Assembly: GCA_013288885.1 (NCBI GenBank)
Contig: JABDBA010000004.1
Span: 58,600 to 122,599 of the forward strand
DNA: 64,000 nt
Reading direction: 5' to 3'
DNA from: Gammaproteobacteria bacterium
GTDB lineage: Bacteria > Pseudomonadota > Gammaproteobacteria > JABDBA01
A program made the translations under genes and the position numbers. Within the stretch, counting starts at the first letter, position 1. Each line of letters starts with the position of its first letter. Shown here one piece after another: positions 25,147 to 33,990 of the stretch. The notes beneath the pieces are model-generated. The model was not told the DNA's origin, did no database searches, and saw only the letters and a list, made by a program, of their open reading frames with translations.

Positions 25147-28100
25147 ATGCCAATAAGCACAGAGTTTATAGCACAAACAGAAAAATTAGCAGCGTTTTTC
25201 AAAAGCCCTGAGGGAAATTTATTGCTGGATTCAATAGAAGGTTATGGCCAAATGGCTGTTACATTCGTTAATCCGCCACTTGGTCTTGCATGGTCGATGG
25301 CTTCAATACTGACGGACATTGAGCAAGGGGATACATTAGGAGCACTACAAAAAATTATTGAGCATGGAATTGCTAAAAAATTCCCTTTAGTGGGTGAGAT
25401 TGCGATTATAAAAACTAAACAACTCTGGGGTTTAGTGCAAATACCTCAAGTGCAACAAGCATTTGCGGGATTCATTAAAGAGCATATTTTTCAACACGGC
25501 TATTCGTCATACAGATTACTACAAAATACTGCGCAATCTTTTCCCGTCTATTTCAATGACAATATTATCCCAAATATAGGCACTTATTTCAGAAAAGCGG
25601 CAGACCAATATATTTCAGCTACAAGAAACATAGATGCTGCAAATACCCTATTAGATGTAGCGAATATGAAAGCCGCAATTAATGAAATACTCAGTGAAAA
25701 AACTATAGCTGGTTTAGATCTCAATTTTGGTATTGATTACAAAAGTGTGTTAACGCCCGACATACTTAGTAAATTTAATGGCTGCGTTGATGGAACTCTT
25801 GCTGCGGGTGTTAATAGATTCGGCGATCTTGTTAGCGATAAATCCATTGGAATAATTGATTATACCAGTGGGCAATGCTATGCCGGAAAAATTAGTGTTA
25901 ATGGGGCGCCAGATGGGAAAGGCATGTTGATTTCTACAGCAAAATATCAACATGCGGTTTGGAAAGATGGTGTAAAAGTTTCTGATAATTTACTAAACAG
26001 AGGAATGGCTATGATACAAGTAATCGGCACATTGGTTTCTATTGTTGCAGGAATATTTAGTATTGCAAATTCAAATAATGATCAAGCGAAGCATTTGGAG
26101 AATATTAAAAAAAATGTGGAGCAGATTCATAAGTTGATGGGAGTAATATTGGTTCAATTGCAAAAAGTAGGAGAAGAAATTAAAGAACAAATACAAACAG
26201 GGTTTGATAAAGATAATATGGAAGATACTTTAGCCCTCGCAACAGGCGCAATTAATAGCTTGGCAGGTATTACCGGTTATAAAAATAGAGATGATATTGC
26301 ACGCATGTTGCATCATGCCCGCTTACAAATAATTACGGGTCTAGATAGAGTCACTTATAATTCCCCGCAAGGAAATGATAAGTTAGCTTTTATGCCTGTT
26401 ATCTATCTTTGTGCCAAGAATCTAGTTTCTGTCACGCTTTTAGAGTTTTTATATTTTCCTGAAGAACGTCGTAAGTCCATGGAAATATTATTGTTGGATA
26501 TTATTACTCGCCTAGATTCTTATATTAAAAAAATTCCAGCGACAATTGATAAGCGTTTTGGTGAGGTATGGGTAAGTGAAAATAAGAAACAAGACATGGT
26601 ATAAGGCTAATACATATAAAATCGGGTTATAAATATGATGGTCTAGATTATGGTATTAACACTAGAACTGGAGTTGATCCTCTGACTTTTATACTAGAGC
26701 CTTATCCTAAAATTAATAATGGGTATTTTGGTATAAATCTTCGTAATCATGTTATTAATACTAGATATGATTCAATCAGCATAGAAAAAATGCAAGAACA
26801 TAAACAGCAACTTATAAATGATGTCAAGCCAACCATTGAAAAGCTTCAAACAGTTATTGATAACTGCAAATTATTTCTCGTGCAATTTAGTTCGTTAGAT
26901 ATCTTAGGTCATCAAGCAAGTGATATTGATAAATGGAAATCTGATCTAACAAACAATGGTTATGAAAAAATGCGTTTAGCGCTCGCCGAATCGGAAGAAG
27001 GTAAAGCAAAAATAATACAAGCTTTTAAAGATCATTCATTGCCAAGCCCTGCAGATATGGGGTATTGGATTAATCGTTTGGCTCAAGGAGGCTTTGAAAC
27101 TCTCACAAATGAAATTCAGACTAGCGTAAATCCAGCTAATAATAAAGTTGCCATAGAAGTGCCTGCTGAACCAAACGTTCAGTATCAAACCCAAAATACT
27201 CAACAACAAGACGGCCGCCGTCGATTGTTAAGTGTCGACACAGATTTTGTTCAAACCGCAGCGGCCAGCAAAACGATTCCCATGTGGTATGTGTTTCCAG
27301 GTATTCAACGTCTTTGGCAGTTATTGCCGACAGTTACCTCATTACTAAATGTGGCGCGTTTTGCTTTTGATGTAAAGTTTTCAGATCCGCATACTCAAGA
27401 AAATTCACTTGCAGTTGTTCCTGCAAATAACCAACAAAATTCTAATGATGTCGATCATCATATGCTTTTTGATAGTAGTGATCCCAAGCCACTTATTCAA
27501 TCACATTCCGAAACCCGCGAACCCATTTTTACTTACTGTGTTTATAAAAATGGCGCTAAAGTTGGTAGCGTTAGCTTTTATGGTCAACCACAATTTTGCC
27601 ATTCGAAAGCAAGAGATAGGCATAATATCATTGCAACTACTGGCGTATTGTCACAATTTGAAATTGATGCCAATTCCAAATTTATTCAAGAAACTTGTAG
27701 AGTATTACCACCCACTTTATGGGATACAGTTACTACAAATGCTGAACAAGGTGCCAAACATGGCGTTCTGCGCGGGATAAGCAACGTTGTTGGTTATACT
27801 TCAAAAGCTAAACAAGCATTTGTTTACTACGGTGGATATTATCTCTGGCGCTTTCAGGGGTGCATAGCGCAGCAACAAGATTCTAATTGGGAAAGTGTAT
27901 TACATGCTACTTATCAAGCTGCTGTTGATACCGGTTCCATTTTTGCTATAACTACAGTTGTTAACCAAGTTTGCCGAGCCGCTAATTGGTCAAGTCAATG
28001 CGCTACTAAAAGTGGTTGGTCAAAAACAGGGGGGCTTTTCAAATTCTTGGGTAACCATGGTAGTAAGAGCATTTATGCCTATAATGCACATCAACAAGGT

Positions 28101-28271
28101 ATAGCAAACACTGCAGCAAGCTTTGCAGCGGGAAGCGTAGCCCAGTTTATGGTTGAGAAGGTTGGCTATGCGATGACAAGTCGATTTTTTAAACCAGCGC
28201 CAATCGCTAAGCAATCTGCAATATCCGCACTTCCACGTTCGTCACTTGGCGAACTGCGCCAATTTCGATAA
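25147..28271 (+). pseudogene. Large unknown protein (~1040 codons) split by a frameshift near 26586-26604
   Basis: Two frames, 25147-26604 (485 codons) and 26790-28271 (493 codons), are best read as one gene. The second frame is open back to 26586, before the first frame's stop at 26602, and the ~68 extra codons are protein-like (GYKYDGLDYGINTRTG, EPYPKINNGYFGINLRNH) yet contain no ATG, GTG or TTG. One added base (or a -1 slip) would join them. The first part has a MORN-like repeat (CYAGKISVNGAPDGKGM, near residue 240) followed by a hydrophobic segment (MIQVIGTLVSIVAGIFSIA). The second is beta-rich with several Cys and a tail after residue 450. No known family; size and context suggest an effector or surface protein. 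No classic slippery heptamer is seen. Confidence 0.6.
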
Positions 28272-28337
28272 TGGGTTTATGTAAGCCAATACTTTACTTA
28301 ACCGGTTGAATCTACGCCTCGGCCCAACCCATAATCT

Positions 28338-28357
28338 CCGATAAATTTTGTTATCGG
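28338..28357. repeat. Intergenic palindrome CCGATAA-N6-TTATCGG
   Basis: A perfect 7-bp inverted repeat followed by CGA. It sits between convergent genes (the large split gene and the small secreted protein at 28392) and could form a bidirectional terminator. A close relative lies at 31160-31179. Confidence 0.5.
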
Positions 28358-28391
28358 CGACAATTGCCAGATGTTGACATTAATTTTTAGG

Positions 28392-28733
28392 TTATCTAAG
28401 CTCTTTAGGAATTTTTGCGAGAAAGTTAGAGTCAAAATCGGTTCCCCAATTCAGTACCTGCCAATGTCCATTTATCTTTTTCAGATAAACAGTGGCGTCC
28501 TCGACGATAGGTGTTTTGGGATGAACGATAGCTTGAGCATATCCATTGAAGCACCGCTTGGATAAAATTACGACCTTATTATAGTCCTGAACCCCAGTCT
28601 TGGACATATAACCTTTCATGGAATGTTCTATTTCATTTTTATCAGCTTGAGTACACGTGGTTTTGTCGAAGGCATACGCTTGATTTAAAAAAGTAAAAAT
28701 AATAATGGTAAAAAATAAATATAAATATCGCAT
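28392..28733 (-). CDS. Small secreted protein of unknown function
   Basis: 113 residues with a clear signal peptide (residues 1-22, cleavage at AYA-FD). The mature part has two cysteines (CTQADK, and SKRCFNGYAQA) that may form a disulfide, and ends in a strand-rich segment (ATVYLKKINGHWQVLNWGTDF) reminiscent of NTF2-like or lysozyme-inhibitor-like small periplasmic proteins. I do not recognise a specific family. Confidence 0.65.
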   Translation of the reverse strand: MRYLYLFFTIIIFTFLNQAYAFDKTTCTQADKNEIEHSMKGYMSKTGVQDYNKVVILSKRCFNGYAQAIVHPKTPIVEDATVYLKKINGHWQVLNWGTDFDSNFLAKIPKELR

Positions 28734-28859
28734 TGCTATATCTCCAAAAGTTTATTTTAATAATACTATATGATTTTAGCATAGTAATAATGTGTGTCTG
28801 GCTGCAGACCTTAATCACTTATTAGCAACCCCGACTACAAGAAGCGAACTTTATCAATC

Positions 28860-29097
28860 TTTATCAATTAGCCAAATGGCCGCAAGAGTGTGAACAAGCT
28901 TACTCTTCTAGTCAACAAAATCTGCCACAGGCGGTTCTTAAAAATGGGGGACTTACTATCTATCCTCTAAATAAAAAGCAATCGATTTCATGGGTAAAAT
29001 TGTATTGAAGACGTCTTAGCTCGTGTTTTGGGTTTACCACCAAGTATCCATCGAGTATTGATACGCGGAATGTAATACGCATTATGCGTATTCTGGC
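28860..29097. pseudogene. Two overlapping gene remnants, one from an AAA-ATPase 5' end
   Basis: On the minus strand, about 29035-28989 reads KHELRRLQYNFTHE, nearly identical to residues near 20-33 of the ATPase gene at 31197-32309, and the upstream palindrome AATACGCATTATGCGTATT (29074-29092) copies that gene's operator. On the plus strand, about 28860-29010 reads a different protein-like frame (LPQAVLKNGGLTIYPLNKK) ending at TGA 29008-29010. The ATPase locus evidently existed here in a second copy that has been overwritten. Confidence 0.7.
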
Positions 29098-29168
29098 TGA
29101 ACCCGCAAAGCTTGCATTGCGTTTACCAGATCAGTTAAATTCAAATTAATCAACAATTCAGGAGAGAT

Positions 29169-29696
29169 ATGATGAATGACCATGCGGTGATGATCCTTCT
29201 TGGAATTGCAAGTGTGGCAACGGCCATTTCAGGATTCAGCGGTGTGGTTGCCGTGTTCGCAGGTCGTACCGATGGAAAGTGGGCACCAGCTGAACGGTTC
29301 CGTACCACGAACATGCTCATTTTATCGCTAGGAGCATGTCTGTTGTCTTTCGTACCTCTGACAGGAGAGATGTTTCAGATTTCAAACGGAACCACTTGGA
29401 TGTTCTCAAGCCTGCTGCTTGGACTTTTTTGCGCGGCTTACTTCACTTACACAATCGGGATGATTAGAAAACTGAATTTGCTCCGTCCGGGCGCACTGAT
29501 CGTCTGGGTAGGGATCGTGTATTTCATTTGTCTGATTTTAGCGGTCATCTTGCAGGTGATCAACGCAGTTGGAATTTTAACTGCTTCTGGTCCGGGTCCT
29601 TTTATCGCGGGTTTGATCCTGATGCTGGTTCCTGCCGGACTCCAGTTTGCATTTTTGGTTCTGACGCCGCTCACTTCTGATAATCTGAAGATCTAA
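29169..29696 (+). CDS. Unknown membrane protein, five or so helices
   Basis: 175 residues with about five hydrophobic segments, starting MMNDHAVMILLGIASVATAISGFSGVVAVF and ending in a polar tail after LVLTPLTSDN. RBS GGAGAG precedes ATG. G+C is noticeably higher than in the flanks, which suggests recent transfer. No family recognised. Confidence 0.7.
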   Translation: MMNDHAVMILLGIASVATAISGFSGVVAVFAGRTDGKWAPAERFRTTNMLILSLGACLLSFVPLTGEMFQISNGTTWMFSSLLLGLFCAAYFTYTIGMIRKLNLLRPGALIVWVGIVYFICLILAVILQVINAVGILTASGPGPFIAGLILMLVPAGLQFAFLVLTPLTSDNLKI

Positions 29697-29723
29697 TAAA
29701 CAAGGGGAGCTTATAAGTTGTAC

Positions 29724-30737
29724 TTATTTTGAAGTCATCCCAATTGTTTTTAGCCATATTTCTACTAATTGCGGCCATTCAGTGATTGGGTAGTCTGTGT
29801 GCCTCAACCCAAATGCATGTCCACCTTCTGCATACAGATGCATTTCCACGGGAACGTCGGCATTCTTCAGCGCGATATAATAAACCAGCGAATTATTCAC
29901 ATCATCCTCATCATCATTTTCTGCTTGTAGTAAAAATGTCGGCGGTGTCTGATGTGTGACAGGAACATCGGGGTTCAATTCAAAATTATTATCTTTTGAG
30001 GTTGCTGTTTGCTTCACTTTTTTACCAAAATTCTTATCCCAAATAATATCAGATAGCGTTAAATGCCCAGGATAAATTGCCACTGCAAAATCAGGGCGAC
30101 AACTTTCTTGGTCTGCCGCATCAACTGGCTTATACAAGCGTTTGTTGAAGTTTGTGCTGATCGCTGTCACAAGATGTCCGCCAGAGGAAAATCCAAGCAC
30201 ACCAATTTTGTGTGGATCGATATGCCATTTTGCCGCATTCAAACGTACTAATCCCACGGTTCTTTGTGCATCTTCTAATGCCATCGGCGATTCAGGATAA
30301 GGACCTGATTTAGGATAAGGCGCTGATTTTGGATAATATCCTTCGCCTGGTACACGATATTTTAATAATACACATGTAACACCTTTCGATGTTAGCCAAT
30401 CACAAACTTCTGTACCTTCCAGATCCATCGCTAGAATTTCATAGCCACCACCAGGAAACACCACTACTGCAGCACCTGTATTATTTTCTTTTGGAAAATA
30501 AACTGTCATCGTAGGTTGTGTGACTTGGCTTACCTTAATTACAGATTTTCCACCAATTAAGTGTTCATTCATTATCTGCATATCTTCTGGCTTTGCAACA
30601 GATTGTGCATCAGGTATTTGTCCGGGCCAGATTGGTATTTGTGTATGGCCAGGTGATGGTTGCCAAACATCTGCATATCCATTCACACTGACAAGAGCCG
30701 ACAAAATACCAACAATAAGCATCAAAATTTTTTTCAT
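29724..30737 (-). CDS. Secreted alpha/beta hydrolase (BD-FAE / acetylesterase-like)
   Basis: A 337-residue exported esterase-like protein. Signal peptide about residues 1-22 (cleavage YA-DV). Oxyanion motif FPGGGYEILA (near 97), nucleophile GFSSGGHL (Ser near 190), acid in AENDDEDD (near 285) and histidine GGHAFGL (near 317) complete the triad. The N-terminal IPIWPGQIPDAQ is typical of the xylan-acetylesterase-related BD-FAE/hydrolase group. It probably acts on acetylated or feruloylated sugars or other esters in the periplasm. Confidence 0.87.
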   Translation of the reverse strand: MKKILMLIVGILSALVSVNGYADVWQPSPGHTQIPIWPGQIPDAQSVAKPEDMQIMNEHLIGGKSVIKVSQVTQPTMTVYFPKENNTGAAVVVFPGGGYEILAMDLEGTEVCDWLTSKGVTCVLLKYRVPGEGYYPKSAPYPKSGPYPESPMALEDAQRTVGLVRLNAAKWHIDPHKIGVLGFSSGGHLVTAISTNFNKRLYKPVDAADQESCRPDFAVAIYPGHLTLSDIIWDKNFGKKVKQTATSKDNNFELNPDVPVTHQTPPTFLLQAENDDEDDVNNSLVYYIALKNADVPVEMHLYAEGGHAFGLRHTDYPITEWPQLVEIWLKTIGMTSK

Positions 30738-30751
30738 GAGTTTTTAGTTTG

Positions 30752-31087
30752 CTATAGCTGTTTTCCATCAAAATGAAACAAGCCAAACTCTTTCCAGTTA
30801 CAATTATCAAGAATACATAGATTTACCGCAAACGGAAAAATAGGCGCTGGTGGTTTAAGATAAATAAAGATACCACAATATTTACAAAAATAATGTTCGC
30901 CCTTCATTTTATTAAATCGATAGCATGTTAACTCATCTTGGCCATTATTTATATTAACAGTATCAGCCACATGAACAATCGAATTTCGCATACTGCAATA
31001 GGAACAATTACAGAGAGAAGGCTTATTTAATTCAAATTCGCATTCAAATTTAACACGCTGGCAATGACATGATCCTGAGTATTTCAT
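30752..31087 (-). CDS. GFA/CENP-V-family zinc-binding protein
   Basis: 111 residues with the GFA (glutathione-dependent formaldehyde-activating enzyme-like) cysteine pattern: SCHC (residues 6-9), CNCSYC (about 26-31) and CKYC (about 67-70). These bind two zinc ions in the mss4-like fold. Most members do not have proven formaldehyde chemistry. It lies 14 bases upstream of the secreted esterase on the same strand, so the two may be cotranscribed. Confidence 0.88.
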   Translation of the reverse strand: MKYSGSCHCQRVKFECEFELNKPSLCNCSYCSMRNSIVHVADTVNINNGQDELTCYRFNKMKGEHYFCKYCGIFIYLKPPAPIFPFAVNLCILDNCNWKEFGLFHFDGKQL

Positions 31088-31159
31088 ATTAACCCCCGAG
31101 CTTTACCACCATATTAACACACTCAAACCCGGCCCGCGCGTATTCCTTGCTCAATATAT

Positions 31160-31179
31160 CCGATAAGAAAACTTATCGG
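31160..31179. repeat. Intergenic palindrome CCGATAAG-N4-CTTATCGG
   Basis: A perfect 8-bp inverted repeat with AAAA loop, followed by CGATATC. It closely resembles the palindrome at 28338-28357 and lies just after the 3' end of the AAA ATPase gene (minus strand). Confidence 0.5.
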
Positions 31180-31196
31180 CGATATCATTCTGTGTG

Positions 31197-32309
31197 TTAA
31201 ATTTCTTGCAGAACTTTCTTAATTAATGGATCTAAAACACAATATTGGCCTTTGGAATCTACCAAAATATAATCTTTTTCTAATAATGATTGCATCGCCC
31301 TATGACTACTTGTGGCCGATATGTCCCATTCTTGAGTATATTGTTTACTAAATGGCTCTATTATCCCTTCTTCATTGGAAAGATGTATTAATAACCTTCG
31401 CTGGTTGAGTGTTAGTAAGGAAAGTTCCCTCTCTATACTTGATTTACTTTCAGCAACATATTCGGACCAACAATATTCAACATCATTTTCAATGGGTACG
31501 CCGGTTTTTTGGCATAGTAAAGAACACAACTTATTGACATAATAGGAATGTCGCTCTGTTAGTTTGAAAATAGTTTCTAGTACATTTTCCTTTAATTCTT
31601 GGCGCCACTGTTTTTTGGCCGCCTTATTGATATAGGTTTTATAATCATTTTCTTCGATCCTTCCTAAGGTGATAGTATCGCATAATTTATAAAAGGGGCG
31701 TTTTTTATCGTTAAACATTTCTTCTATCAGGTGACGATTGCTCCCTGAAAAAACATAAGTAACATGGCTTGCTTTTTGGACGGCTTCTCTTATGGCCGCT
31801 TCAACAGCCGTGTTTTTAGCCACCTCACTGACTATTTGAAATTCATCCAAAAAAATAATGACATTAACTTTTATTTTTTTGGCATAAGCGTCTAGTTTTT
31901 CTAGAGCAGACAAAATCGTATCCACCGGTTTTTTATTTTTGCGTGCGAATTCAACGGACAAACCAATTTTTTCAATAGCCAACTTTAGCTGAAATCCTGC
32001 AAAAAACTCAGTAGCTACTTTTATAAGTTTTTTTGGGGTTTTTTCTATTTTACCCAGTAATTGCCCTATTCCGGTCAAAAGAAAACGAGCAATATCTTCC
32101 TCGCTAAGTGCTTTATAAAGATCAATGTGGGCATAAGGCCATTTAATTTGTTCAAAAGCTTTTAATGCTAGGCTAGTTTTACCATAGCGTCTTGGGGAAA
32201 CTAATAAAGTTGGTATTTTGTGGGTAAAGTTGTACTGAAGACGTTTTAGTTCGTGTTTTCTGTTACAAAAAGCTTCGCCAGAGGCTAATGTGGTAGGGAA
32301 TGGATTCAT
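31197..32309 (-). CDS. AAA-family (archaeal-type, ATPase_2) ATP-binding protein
   Basis: About 370 residues from ATG at 32309 (MNPFPTTLASGEAF); the longer frame begins with TTG and adds six residues. Walker A SPRRYGKTSL lies near residue 40, Walker B VNVIIFLDEFQIVSE near 150, and an arginine-bearing sensor-like region follows. The C-terminus from about 290 is a winged-helix-like segment (SLLTLNQRRLLIHLSNEEG, SSHRAMQSLLEKDYILVD). Such solitary STAND/ATPase_2 proteins are patchily distributed and often mobile. The operator inside the promoter suggests autoregulation through the winged helix. A decayed copy of the 5' end lies at 28989-29092. Confidence 0.87.
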   Translation of the reverse strand: MNPFPTTLASGEAFCNRKHELKRLQYNFTHKIPTLLVSPRRYGKTSLALKAFEQIKWPYAHIDLYKALSEEDIARFLLTGIGQLLGKIEKTPKKLIKVATEFFAGFQLKLAIEKIGLSVEFARKNKKPVDTILSALEKLDAYAKKIKVNVIIFLDEFQIVSEVAKNTAVEAAIREAVQKASHVTYVFSGSNRHLIEEMFNDKKRPFYKLCDTITLGRIEENDYKTYINKAAKKQWRQELKENVLETIFKLTERHSYYVNKLCSLLCQKTGVPIENDVEYCWSEYVAESKSSIERELSLLTLNQRRLLIHLSNEEGIIEPFSKQYTQEWDISATSSHRAMQSLLEKDYILVDSKGQYCVLDPLIKKVLQEI

Positions 32310-32341
32310 TATCAAGCGTCCTATCAAGGATAGATACGCAG

Positions 32342-32370
32342 AGTGTAATACGCATAATGCGTATTGTCAA
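32342..32370 (-). promoter_or_regulatory. Sigma70 promoter with palindromic operator in the spacer
   Basis: Minus strand: TTGACA (32370-32365), exactly 17 bases, TACACT (32347-32342). The spacer is filled by AATACGCATAATGCGTATT (32347-32365, plus-strand reading; 9+1+9 perfect). A second overlapping palindrome CGTATTG-T-CAATACG covers 32360-32374. Alternating AATACG/CGTATT half-sites spanning -35 to -10 are the layout of a strong repressor site. Confidence 0.75.
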
Positions 32371-32491
32371 TACGAAGGAGCCTAGTTTCTAGAGAGATAA
32401 AATCGTTCTCGAGACACCTCTAAGAATACTCATCCATTTCTGGTAAAAAAGCTTGTCGGCAGTAACTCCGCTGCTATCTCTGACCACCTTG

Positions 32492-33724
32492 TCAGTATAA
32501 GAAGTATGCATATACCATAATATTGATAATTGTGAGTGGCGCACCTAATTTTATAAACTCGAGAAATCCAAAACTTTTAGCTTTTCGTTTTTCTGCATTT
32601 TGAATAATGATGACATTGCTTGCAGCTCCGAGAATCGATAAATTACCAGCGATGGTACTTCCTACAGCTAATGCTAATAGATGTGATTCTGGTAAATGAT
32701 GATGTATCAATAATGGTAGATATAAAGCGACCAATGGAACATTTGAAATGAATTGGCTAAGAACAATACTCAACGCCAATATGACAGAAATCTGTGTAAC
32801 GGGTATGTGAAAACTATTGATATTGGATTGAAAAAACCCACTGTTCCATACACTTTGCATAAGCACAAATGTGCTGGCAAAAAATAGCAATGTTCCCCAG
32901 TCAAGCTGTTTGATGAGAGTCCATCGTTGATTGCTAAATAAAATTGGTACAGCAGATATTAAGGCGATATAACTAAAGTTGAGATGAAATGGAGAATGAG
33001 AAAAATCAGTAATAATCTTAGTAACTAACAGGATTAACATAATGGCTAAACTGATTTTCACAAGCATAACTGTCCGATAATTATTAATCGGCTTAGGTAT
33101 AGGCTTTTCAATTGGCTTATTTAAAACTCTTCGATAGATGACATTGATAAATAGATAGGTGATGACAAGATTAATCATCGTTGGAATAGCTAATGGTTTG
33201 AAGAAGTCGAGAAAAGGAGAAGCCATTTCTCCTTTGACAGCGATTAATAGATTCTGCGGGTTACCGATCGGGCTTACTGTGCTTCCGATGGTAATTGCAA
33301 ATGCTAAGGCAAATAATAAAGGTTTCGTCAATTCTTTATGTGATTTACAAAGTTGTAAAATAATAGGCGTGCCAATGATGGCTATTGTGTCATTCATCAA
33401 CAACGCTGCACTCAATCCTAATACAAATATAATAATTAATAATGCTCGTTTTCCGGTCTGTGCATGAAAGAAAAGTCGATCGGTTAAATGTTCCAAATAA
33501 CCGCTTGTTTCGGCTGCTTGGGAAATTAAAAAAACACCAAATAAATAAAGCATCACGTCAGGCTCAATAGCTTTTAAAGCTTGGACTGGCGTTATTTGTT
33601 GAAATAGTAAAACCGCAATGGCGCCTACCGCCATGATTGTCCATATCGGAATAACGATGCTTGTAATTTTGCGCAAAGCAATGGCGGTTAAAACAATTAA
33701 AAGAATAATGAGTGTTATCGGCAT
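32492..33724 (-). CDS. ArsB/NhaD-type ion transporter (SLC13-like permease)
   Basis: A 410-residue inner-membrane protein with about eleven helices. The conserved loop GSTVSPIGNPQNLLI (near residue 150) and the related second-half GSTIAGNLSILGAASNVIIIQNA (near 355) are the duplicated hairpin motifs of the ion-transporter superfamily containing ArsB, NhaD and SLC13 carriers. The G-x-P-Q-N form points to the ArsB/NhaD-like branch of unknown substrate (anion or sodium). No arsenic gene neighbours it. Confidence 0.85.
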   Translation of the reverse strand: MPITLIILLIVLTAIALRKITSIVIPIWTIMAVGAIAVLLFQQITPVQALKAIEPDVMLYLFGVFLISQAAETSGYLEHLTDRLFFHAQTGKRALLIIIFVLGLSAALLMNDTIAIIGTPIILQLCKSHKELTKPLLFALAFAITIGSTVSPIGNPQNLLIAVKGEMASPFLDFFKPLAIPTMINLVITYLFINVIYRRVLNKPIEKPIPKPINNYRTVMLVKISLAIMLILLVTKIITDFSHSPFHLNFSYIALISAVPILFSNQRWTLIKQLDWGTLLFFASTFVLMQSVWNSGFFQSNINSFHIPVTQISVILALSIVLSQFISNVPLVALYLPLLIHHHLPESHLLALAVGSTIAGNLSILGAASNVIIIQNAEKRKAKSFGFLEFIKLGAPLTIINIMVYAYFLY

Positions 33725-33742
33725 CGTTTCTATACTACACTA

Positions 33743-33865
33743 CAAGATGGTGTAGAGGTAGTGCTGCCTAATAAAGAAGCTTCATCAAAATTTCCACCTC
33801 GGTACCGTAATCTCTCTCGACAAATAATGCTTGCACTTGTTTATCATGATCAGTTATTGCAGTAA
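33743..33865 (+). pseudogene. Possible 3' remnant of a lost gene
   Basis: A 40-codon plus-strand frame ending at TAA 33863-33865 is protein-like (PNKEASSKFPPRYRNLSRQI, ending YHDQLLQ) but lacks a 5' half and a start region. It lies in the 266-base gap before the choloylglycine-hydrolase-like gene. Could be chance. Confidence 0.3.
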
Positions 33866-33927
33866 AATCCTCTAAGGAGCTTGATGAGATATAACAGCTC
33901 GTAAAAATACTGGCTTTACAATGCGGT

Positions 33928-33956
33928 TTGCGATGTTTGCCTTTTTTCTGTATACT
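33928..33956 (+). promoter_or_regulatory. Sigma70 promoter of the choloylglycine-hydrolase-like gene
   Basis: TTGCGA (33928-33933), 17-base spacer, TATACT (33951-33956), then about 34 bases to the ATG with AAGGAG as RBS. Confidence 0.6.
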
Positions 33957-33990
33957 GCGGTGAATATCTTAAATTACAAGGAGCAGTAAA

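Noticed and set aside
26581..26604. Programmed -1 ribosomal frameshift in the split large gene.
   Set aside because: No classical slippery heptamer (X XXY YYZ) is present in the overlap, so a mutation or sequencing error is the simpler explanation.
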